Source: RYN-230 sp963720645 (GTDB lineage: Bacteria > Actinomycetota > Actinomycetes > Streptosporangiales > Streptosporangiaceae). From it: a stretch of 64,000 bases of DNA. The notes below the pieces were generated by a model. That model was not told the origin of the DNA. It was given only the letters and a program-made list of their open reading frames with translations, and did no database searches. The stretch's first letter is position 1. Every line of letters begins with the position of its first letter. This document shows positions 58,262 through 64,000 of the stretch, one piece after another. Position numbers and translations under genes: made by a program. The DNA lies in contig CAVRFX010000011.1 in assembly GCA_963720645.1 (NCBI GenBank), forward strand, positions 62,001 to 126,000. The letters run 5' to 3'.

Positions 58262-59556
58262 CGGCTGGCCTCCTCGCTCACCGCGCGCAGCGCATCGGCC
58301 AGGATGCCCAGGCCCTCCTTGGCCTCGGCCTCGGACAGGTTCATCGGGGGGGCCATCCGGAGCGTGTGCCCGTACAGGCCGCCCTTGCCGATGAGCAGGC
58401 CGCGCTCCCGGGTCTCCTCCAGCATCCGGGTGGCGAGCGCCGGGCTGGGCGCGCCGGTCGCCGGGTTGACCAGGTCGATGGCGAACATCAGGCCCTTGCC
58501 CCGGACCTCGCCGACCGCGCCCAGCGGCCCGGCCGCCTCCCGCAGCCCGCTGATGATCATGCTGCCGAGCTCGGCGGCGTTCCGCTGCAGGTCGTGGGAG
58601 AGCACGTAGTCGAGGGTGGCGCTGGCGGCGGCGGTGGACAGCGGGTTGCCACCGAAGGTGGAGATGCCGTTGCCGGGCAGCCCGTCCATGAGGTCGCCGC
58701 GGGCGATCACGCCGCCGATGGCCATCCCGTTGCCCAGGCCCTTGGCGAACGTGATGATGTCGGGGGTCACGCCGTGCGCGCCGATGCCCCAGAAGTGCTC
58801 GCCGGTCCGGCCCCACGCCGTCTGCACCTCGTCGGAGATCAGCAGCGCGCCGCGCTCCCGGAGCACCGCGGCGTACTCGCCCAGCAGCCCGTCGGGCGGC
58901 ATGGTGAACCCGCCGACGCCCTGCACCGGCTCGGCGATCAGGCAGGCCACGTCCCCCGCGGTCGCGGTGCTCAGCACGTGCCGCAGGTCCTGGACGCACG
59001 CGGCGGTGTACTGCGCGTCGTCCAGCCCGGCGAAGGCGGGCAGCTGGCGGTCCGTGCCGTGCAGGTAGTGCACGGCGAACGGGGCCAGCGGCGAGCTCTT
59101 CCACGCGCCGTTGCCGGTGATGGCGACCGCCCCGAAGGACCGGCCGTGGTAGCTGTTGCGCAGCGCCAGCACCTGGTTGGACCGGCGGGCCGCGGTGGCC
59201 AGCATCAGCGCGGTCTCGTTGGCCTCGGTGCCGGAGTTCGTGAAGAACACCTTGGCGTTCTCGATCCCGGACAGGCGGGCCAGCTTCTCGGCCAGCTCCA
59301 CCTGGTTGCGGATCAGGTACAGGGTGGACGTGTGCACCAGGCCGGTGCCGAGCTGGCGCTGGACCGCCTCGCGGACCTCGGGCACGTCGTAGCCCAGCAT
59401 GTTGGTCAGGATCCCGCAGAAGAAATCCAGGTAGCTGCGGCCGTTGGCGTCGGTGACGCGGCTGCCGCTGCCGCTGGTGAGTTCCAGCGGCTCGGAGTAG
59501 TAGAGCGCGAGCCAGTTAGGGAGGACGCGGCGGTGCCGCTCGAGGAGTTCCGACAT
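58258..59556 (-). CDS. Class III (omega-amino acid) aminotransferase
   Basis: 432-residue PLP enzyme: RVTDANGRSYLDFFCGILTNMLGYDVPEV, FTNSGTEANETALMLATAARRSNQVLALRNSYHGRSFGAVAITG, CLIAEPVQGVGGFTMPPDG, LISDEVQTAWGRTGEHFWG and the Lys in TFAKGLGNGMAIGGVI. Coupling to mmsA suggests beta-alanine, 3-aminoisobutyrate or a similar omega-amino acid as amino donor, yielding the semialdehyde that MmsA takes on. ATG 59556 follows GGGGGG; the pattern AGACTGGGGGG before the start also occurs at the phzF-like gene. Confidence 0.9.
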   Translation of the reverse strand: MSELLERHRRVLPNWLALYYSEPLELTSGSGSRVTDANGRSYLDFFCGILTNMLGYDVPEVREAVQRQLGTGLVHTSTLYLIRNQVELAEKLARLSGIENAKVFFTNSGTEANETALMLATAARRSNQVLALRNSYHGRSFGAVAITGNGAWKSSPLAPFAVHYLHGTDRQLPAFAGLDDAQYTAACVQDLRHVLSTATAGDVACLIAEPVQGVGGFTMPPDGLLGEYAAVLRERGALLISDEVQTAWGRTGEHFWGIGAHGVTPDIITFAKGLGNGMAIGGVIARGDLMDGLPGNGISTFGGNPLSTAAASATLDYVLSHDLQRNAAELGSMIISGLREAAGPLGAVGEVRGKGLMFAIDLVNPATGAPSPALATRMLEETRERGLLIGKGGLYGHTLRMAPPMNLSEAEAKEGLGILADALRAVSEEASR

Positions 59557-59593
59557 CCCCCCAGTCTGGCCGAGGGACCCTCGGGCCGCCTGC

Positions 59594-59651
59594 GACACAG
59601 TGTCACCAATAACCCCCCGATCCTGACACTATGACCAGTACTCCGTACCCT
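59594..59651. promoter_or_regulatory. Divergent control region between the aminotransferase and PucR genes
   Basis: A GACAC-A-GTGTC palindrome (59594-59604) and a related TGACAC half-site (59624-59629) lie in the 150-bp gap. On the plus strand CTGACA (59623-59628), 17 nt and TACCCT (59646-59651) make a good promoter for pucR. The repeated (T)GACAC core suits a site for the divergent PucR regulator. Confidence 0.5.
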
Positions 59652-59706
59652 GGTGGGAGCGGCCGGCGGCGCGGCATGCGGGAGCGGCGGCGGAGGGAGG
59701 CGGCGG

Positions 59707-61368
59707 ATGCCCACGGTGGCGGAGGTTCTCCGGCTGGACCAGGTCCAGCGGGGGCGCCCCGAGGTGGTGGCGGCGTCCCGGGGGCTGGACCGCCCGGTCC
59801 GGTGGGTGCACGCGATCGAGTTCGCCGACGCGGCCCGGCTGCTGCGCGGCGGTGAGCTGGTCCTTACCACCGGGATCGCGCTGCCGGACGAGGAGCCGCT
59901 GCTCGGCGCCTACGTCGCCGGGCTGGCCGGGGTGGGGGTAAGCGCCCTCGCGGTGGAGCTCGGCCGCAAATACACCGGGGGCCTGCCCGCCGCATTGATC
60001 ACTGCCGCCGAGGAGCGCGGCCTGCCGCTGATCGTGTTTACCCGCGAGGTCCCGTTCATCGGGATCACCGAGGCCGTGCACGCCCTGATCATCGACGACC
60101 AGCTGGAGCAGCTGCGGGCCTCGGCCCGGCTGCACGAGGTGTTCACCGACCTGGCCGTGGCCGGCGCCGGGCCCGCGGACATCCTCCGGGAGGCGGCCCT
60201 GCTGGCGGGCAGGCCGCTGATCCTGGAGGACCGGTCGCATCATGTCCTCGCCTGCGAGCCGGCCGGGGCCGACCCGGCCGCCCTGCTGGCGGAGTTCGGG
60301 GTGCGCTCCGCCGCGGTGCCAGCCTCGCCCCGCACCGCCTATCACCCCGGCCCCGGCTGGCTGGTCACCACCGTGGGCGCGCGCGGCGAGGACTGGGGGC
60401 GGGTCATCCTGGTCTGCGACGGCCCGCCCGCCCCGGCCGACACCGCGCTGGTGGAGCGGGCGGCGACCACCCTCGCGCTGGGCCTGCTGGCCCGCCAGCA
60501 GGAGAGCCTGGAACGGCAGGCACACCGGACGCTGATCAGCATCCTGCTGGCCCAGCCGGACGCGGACACCGGCGAGATGGCCGCCCAGTGCCGGGCGCTG
60601 GGCGTGCCGGTCACCGGGCGGCAGCTGATCACCGCCGTGATCAGGTCACCAGAGGGCGGTGCGGGCCTGCTGGCCCAGGCCCGGGTGCTGGATCTGGCCG
60701 AGGCGTTCGCGGACGCCTGCCGCACCGAGCGGATCCCCGCCCTGGTCGGCTCCCTGGATGACGTGCGGGCCGGTGCGCTCCTGTCGGCCGGCGCCGGGAC
60801 CGACCTGGAGCAGGTCCTGGCGGGCGTGTGCGCCGCGGCCCGGCGGGCGCTGGCCCGCCGGGCCAGGCGGCCCTACGGCGTGCCGGGCGGCGAGCCGGTG
60901 ATCGGGGTAGGCACGGCCGCCGGCGGCATGCGCGAGGTCCGGCGCTCACTGCTGGAGGCGCGGCAGGTCGCGGACGCCGCCGCGGAGACTCCGGGACCGC
61001 GGGACGGCCGGCCCTTCTACCGCCTGTCCGACCTGCGGCTGCGCGGCCTGCTCTCGCTGCTCGGCGGGGACACCAGGCTGGCCACGTTCGTGGACCGGGA
61101 ACTGGGGCCGCTGCGCGAGTACGACGCCGCGCACGGCACCGACCTGATCAGCGTGCTGGGCGCTTACCTGGCGGCCGGGGGCAACAAGGCCGACGCCGCC
61201 ACCCGGGCCCACCTGGCCCGGCCCACCCTGTACGAGCGGCTGCGGCACATCGAGCGCATCCTCGGGGTCAGCCTCGACTCGGCCGAGTCACGCACGTCAC
61301 TGCACGTCGCCCTGCTCACCGCGCAGCGGATGCCTCATCCGCCGGGAGCCGTGCGCAGTACCGGATAG
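59707..61368 (+). CDS. PucR-family transcriptional regulator
   Basis: 553 residues in three parts. Residues 1-125 are a PucR N-terminal ligand domain (MPTVAEVLRLDQVQRGRPEVVAASRGLDRPVRWVHAIEF ... GLPLIVF). The middle is a GGDEF-like/GAF-type region. The C-terminus is the PucR helix-turn-helix: LISVLGAYLAAGGNKADAATRAHLARPTLYERLRHIERILGVSLDS. GGAGGGAGG precedes ATG 59707. Divergent to the aminotransferase-mmsA pair, it most likely induces that pathway on binding its amino acid or semialdehyde. Confidence 0.93.
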   Translation: MPTVAEVLRLDQVQRGRPEVVAASRGLDRPVRWVHAIEFADAARLLRGGELVLTTGIALPDEEPLLGAYVAGLAGVGVSALAVELGRKYTGGLPAALITAAEERGLPLIVFTREVPFIGITEAVHALIIDDQLEQLRASARLHEVFTDLAVAGAGPADILREAALLAGRPLILEDRSHHVLACEPAGADPAALLAEFGVRSAAVPASPRTAYHPGPGWLVTTVGARGEDWGRVILVCDGPPAPADTALVERAATTLALGLLARQQESLERQAHRTLISILLAQPDADTGEMAAQCRALGVPVTGRQLITAVIRSPEGGAGLLAQARVLDLAEAFADACRTERIPALVGSLDDVRAGALLSAGAGTDLEQVLAGVCAAARRALARRARRPYGVPGGEPVIGVGTAAGGMREVRRSLLEARQVADAAAETPGPRDGRPFYRLSDLRLRGLLSLLGGDTRLATFVDRELGPLREYDAAHGTDLISVLGAYLAAGGNKADAATRAHLARPTLYERLRHIERILGVSLDSAESRTSLHVALLTAQRMPHPPGAVRSTG

Positions 61369-61513
61369 ACGGGGCTTACCCTCCGGTCAGTCAGCGGTCA
61401 TCCTGACAACCACGTCGGCAGGCTGGCCGTCCTGTCAGAGAATCACTTGAGCACGCCACGAGACATCAGGCCACCCCGCTCAGGCCATTCGGGGAGAGGG
61501 GAACCGCAGCGCC

Positions 61514-61700
61514 ATGGCTATCGGTACCGAACGCAGGCCAGCGCGGGCCGGCACGGGGTCGTGCACCAAGTGCACCTGCTCCCGATTCGAGGGACACGGC
61601 AGCATCTGCGAGAACTGCAAGCACCACTACGACGAGCACAACATCGCCTGGCTCCGGTTCCAGCTGGCCCGCCACCGCGCCTACCGGGTAGTCCGGCTAG
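61514..61700 (+). CDS. Small Cys/His-rich, probably zinc-binding protein; 3' end uncertain
   Basis: ATG 61514 follows GGGGAGAGGGGAA. The product begins MAIGTERRPARAG and has a compact metal-site pattern CxxCxC-x6-G-x3-CxxC-x-HHYDEH (residues 17-43), followed by WLRFQLARHRAYR. As read the frame stays open to 62221 through the antisense strand of the next gene, which is implausible. A one-base shift would give a TAG near 61689 and a protein of about 58 residues that stops just before the convergent gene. An indel or a changed stop is suspected. Function unknown. Confidence 0.6.
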
Positions 61701-62854
61701 CTGGACTGGGTCTGGCGGAGAGCCGCGATGGCGGCCAGGTCGGACTGCGCGGCCAGGCCGGCGTGGTAGAGGCGCAGCTCGGTGGCGCCGGCGGCGCGGA
61801 CCGCGGCGGCCTGCGCGGGCAGGGTCGCCGGGTGGCCGCCCAGGCCGGCGACGGCCTGCAGGACGGCGGCGATCCGGGCGCCGGGCGGCGCGGCCGACGC
61901 GGTGCGGGCGACCTGGTCAGCCGCGGTGGCGGGGTTCTCGCAGGCCAGCACGATGCCGTCCGCGCCACCGGGGCCGCACAGCACGGCCGGGTCGTAGCCG
62001 GGGTTGGCGCCGACGGCACGCGGATCGGGCGCGGAATGGACCAGGACAGGCCGGCCGGGTGCGGCGGCGCGGACCGCGTGCAGGACCTCGGCGAGGAGCC
62101 GCCGGGAGGCGGCTTCCCGGGTCTGGCCGAGCACCGCGGCCGCGTCGCGCGGCAGCGCGGGCCCGCCGTCGAAGGCGGCACGGACCTGGGCCGCGAGCCT
62201 GGCCGGGTCCGCGCCGGCTGACTGGTAGGCCGGGCGGCACGCGGCGCAGAAGCACAGGGACAGCAGCCACAGGCCCCCGGCCCCGGCCCGGGCCGCCGCG
62301 TCACCCGTCTTGTCGTGCGCACTGCCGTGCTCGAACCCGTACCAGCCGCACGCCTCCAGCTCGGTGGCATCCACCCCGTCCAGCGCGCCGATCTCTGCGG
62401 CCAGAGTGGCGGCGTACGACCGGACCGCCGCGGAGCCCGGGCACAGGGCCCAGGGATAGATGTCCCCGAACGCGTTGCGGACCGCGCACTCCCCCGTCCC
62501 GGCGAGCCGGGAGTTGTGCGTCACCACGACCCAGGCGCTGACGCTGATGCCCGCCGCCCGCAGCGCGGCGGCAGCCCGCTCGAACGAGCCCGACGGGCCG
62601 GGGCCTGCGTCCGCGGGCCGCAGCGGCTGGCCGTTCCAGCGGGCGGGATCGGCCCGGTAGTACACGCCGGCGTCCCGGGTGACGATCCGGTGCTCCGGGT
62701 GGAAGGGGGTCACCGCGCGGACCGCGTGGTACGCGGCGGCCAGCGTGATCTCGGTAAGCCCGAGCCCGGCGATGCGGTCCGCGGCGGCCGGATCGCCGTC
62801 CACGTCCCAGGGATAGAGGTACGCCCCGATCCTCACCCGTTCTTCCGCGGCCAC
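61697..62854 (-). CDS. Conserved alanine-rich hypothetical protein with TIM-barrel character
   Basis: 385 residues, no signal peptide. VRIGAYLYPWDVDGDPAAADRIAGLGLTEITLAAAYHAVRAVTPFHPEHRIVTRDAGVYY looks like the first strands of a glycosidase-like barrel; VVVTHNSRLAGTG, GDIYPWALCPGSAAVRSYAATLAAEIGALDGVDATELEACGWYG and LCFCAACRPAY follow. Acidic residues in ELEACGWYGFEHG and DGIVLACENP could be catalytic. Family not identified. It lies just downstream (10 bp) of the aldehyde dehydrogenase on the same strand, so a role in sugar-acid metabolism is possible. Confidence 0.72.
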   Translation of the reverse strand: MAAEERVRIGAYLYPWDVDGDPAAADRIAGLGLTEITLAAAYHAVRAVTPFHPEHRIVTRDAGVYYRADPARWNGQPLRPADAGPGPSGSFERAAAALRAAGISVSAWVVVTHNSRLAGTGECAVRNAFGDIYPWALCPGSAAVRSYAATLAAEIGALDGVDATELEACGWYGFEHGSAHDKTGDAAARAGAGGLWLLSLCFCAACRPAYQSAGADPARLAAQVRAAFDGGPALPRDAAAVLGQTREAASRRLLAEVLHAVRAAAPGRPVLVHSAPDPRAVGANPGYDPAVLCGPGGADGIVLACENPATAADQVARTASAAPPGARIAAVLQAVAGLGGHPATLPAQAAAVRAAGATELRLYHAGLAAQSDLAAIAALRQTQSS

Positions 62855-62864
62855 GGGGCCCCGG

Positions 62865-64000
62865 TCACCCGCGCAGCGGCGCGGGCAGCAGCTCGTCCGG
62901 GAAATCCTGGTAGGCGACCGGGATGAGCCAGCGGCGGATCGCGGTCGCGCCGACCGAAGTGTAGTGCGGGCTGGTGGTGGCGGGGAACGGGCCGCCGTGG
63001 TGCTGGGCCCAGGTCACGGCCACGCCGGTGGGCCAGCCGTTCCAGATGACCCGGCCCACGGTGCGGGTGAACACCTCGGCTACCGGGGCCGCGGCGCTCA
63101 GGTCGGCGGTGGATCCCGGGTCGCCGTGGATGCTGCCGGCCAGGTTGCCGCCGAGCCGGGCCAGCACCGGCAGCAGGGCGTCCACGGACGGGTAGGTGAT
63201 GACCAGCCCGGCCGGCCCGAACCGCTCCTCGGCCAGGTCCGGCAGCCCGGCCGCGAAGTCCTCCAGGGTGGTGAGGAACGCCTGCGGGGTCGCCGCCCAC
63301 GGGCCCTCGCCGGGCTGCCCGGTGGCCAGCGCGCTGACCCCGGGGTGGCCGGCCAGCGCCGCGGCCGCCTCGTCGCAGGCCGCGTGGATCCGTTCCGACA
63401 GCATGGGGGCGCCCGCGGAGGCCCCGACCGCACGGGCGATGGCGGCGCGCAGGCCGTCGTCGTCGGGGATGAACAGCAGGCCGGGGTTGGTGCAGAACTG
63501 CCCGGCCCCCAGGGTCAGCGACCCGGCATAGCCGGCCGCGGTCTCCGCGGCGCGGGCCGCGGCGGCCCCGGGCAGGACCACCGCCGGGTTGGCCGAGCCC
63601 AGCTCGCCGTAGAACGGGATCGGGACGGCCCGCTCGGCGCAGATCTGCTGCAGCGCGAGGCCGCCCCGGGCCGACCCGGTGAAGCCGGCCGCGGTGATCG
63701 CCGGATGACGGAGCAGCCTGACCCCCGCGGGCACACCGAAGATCACCTCGAACGTCCCGTCCGGCGCCCCGGCTTGCGCCAGCGCATCCGCCACGATGCG
63801 GGCGGTTGCCACCGAGGTCTGCGGATGGCCCTCATGGGCCTTCACCACCACCGGGCAGCCGGCCGCCAGCGCCGACGCGGTGTCGCCGCCCGCCACCGAG
63901 AACGCGAACGGGAAGTTCGACGCCGAGAAGACCGCGACCGGGCAGGCCGGCCGGACCATCCGGCGCAGTCCGGGCACGCCCTGGGCGGGCGGGCTGGTGA
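62865..64000 (-). CDS. 2,5-dioxovalerate (alpha-ketoglutarate semialdehyde) dehydrogenase-type ALDH (5' end beyond window)
   Basis: The frame is open to the right edge; 378 residues are visible. CPVAVFSASNFPFAFSVAGGDTASALAAGCPVVVKAHEGHPQTS is the NADP-binding ALDH region; FTGSARGGLAL and PFYGELGSANPAVVLPGAA hold the general base Glu; LTLGAGQFCTNPGLLFIP holds the catalytic Cys. The C-terminal TGVAVTWAQHHGGPFPATTSPHYTSVGATAIRRWLIPVAYQDFPDELLP tail is characteristic of the KGSADH group, which oxidises 2-oxoglutarate semialdehyde in pentose, glucarate or hydroxyproline breakdown. The first roughly 100 residues lie outside. Confidence 0.92.
   Translation of the reverse strand, partial: TSPPAQGVPGLRRMVRPACPVAVFSASNFPFAFSVAGGDTASALAAGCPVVVKAHEGHPQTSVATARIVADALAQAGAPDGTFEVIFGVPAGVRLLRHPAITAAGFTGSARGGLALQQICAERAVPIPFYGELGSANPAVVLPGAAAARAAETAAGYAGSLTLGAGQFCTNPGLLFIPDDDGLRAAIARAVGASAGAPMLSERIHAACDEAAAALAGHPGVSALATGQPGEGPWAATPQAFLTTLEDFAAGLPDLAEERFGPAGLVITYPSVDALLPVLARLGGNLAGSIHGDPGSTADLSAAAPVAEVFTRTVGRVIWNGWPTGVAVTWAQHHGGPFPATTSPHYTSVGATAIRRWLIPVAYQDFPDELLPAPLRG

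Overview
The window is very GC-rich chromosomal DNA (roughly 70-75% G+C by eye) from an actinobacterium. The gene set fits a soil-type, Streptosporangiales/Streptomyces-like actinomycete: an AfsR-type SARP regulator with NB-ARC and TPR domains, an F420H2:NADP oxidoreductase, a GlnA2-type glutamine synthetase with a GlnR-like box, SigE-type ECF sigma, PucR and MMPL genes, and several apparently leaderless promoters. The genus cannot be decided from the sequence. No rRNA, tRNA, CRISPR array or intact transposon was seen.

Layout. 1-4005 (minus): SARP/AfsR regulator running off the left edge, behind glnA2. 4250-6073: nadE. 6087-8051 (minus): DUF2891 protein and PhzF-like enzyme. 8465-10883 (minus): DHA2 efflux pump and its TetR repressor; the pump frame is broken twice as read. 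11202-12184: panB, with a frame break in its N-terminal region. 12331-15242: lipoprotein (frameshifted), Clp-N/HTH protein, npdG and a hypothetical gene. 15586-20908: a compact oxidoreductase cluster with an SsuD-like monooxygenase, FMN reductase, a monooxygenase fragment, flavin reductase, FAD/NAD(P) protein and PEP-mutase-like protein, probably for scavenging an organosulfur compound. 20924-23882: two double-YbjQ proteins, a small protein and map. 23879-33177 (minus): one long probable transcription series, ArsR, small coiled-coil membrane protein, PF13796-type sensor, two MMPL exporters, an anchored protein and a subtilisin-like protease. 33395-39027: phosphatase and a giant wall/surface protein of about 14 cysteine-paired beta repeats, with a coupled partner. 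39028-45910: cutA, an internally deleted DHA2 pump, COG4315 lipoprotein, esterase, fused E1 dehydrogenase and a vapC remnant.

45939-51865 (minus) is a protocatechuate branch of the beta-ketoadipate pathway (pcaB-C-I-J-H-G-D); pcaF is not in the window. 52004-55327 holds an ECF sigma factor, its coupled membrane protein and gabT. 55465-56766 holds an SGNH-hydrolase fragment, a DUF72 gene, minisatellites, a strong hairpin and repeats resembling an IS21-type end. 56758-61368 is an omega-amino acid catabolic pair (aminotransferase and mmsA) divergent from a PucR regulator. 61514-64000 ends with a small Cys/His protein, a hypothetical TIM-barrel-like protein and a dioxovalerate-type aldehyde dehydrogenase cut by the right edge.

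Two features cut across the window. First, at least eight reading frames of otherwise well-conserved genes are broken by apparent one- or two-base indels; this pattern fits indel errors in the source sequence at least as well as mass pseudogenisation, and it creates an artificial MFS-TetR 'fusion'. Second, short tandem repeats (9-34 bp units) sit at gene ends and in linkers throughout. The strongest candidates for new biology are the autoregulatory Clp-N/HTH gene with twin operators over a leaderless promoter, the ArsR-sensor-MMPL-protease series, and the 14-repeat surface protein with its translationally coupled partner.
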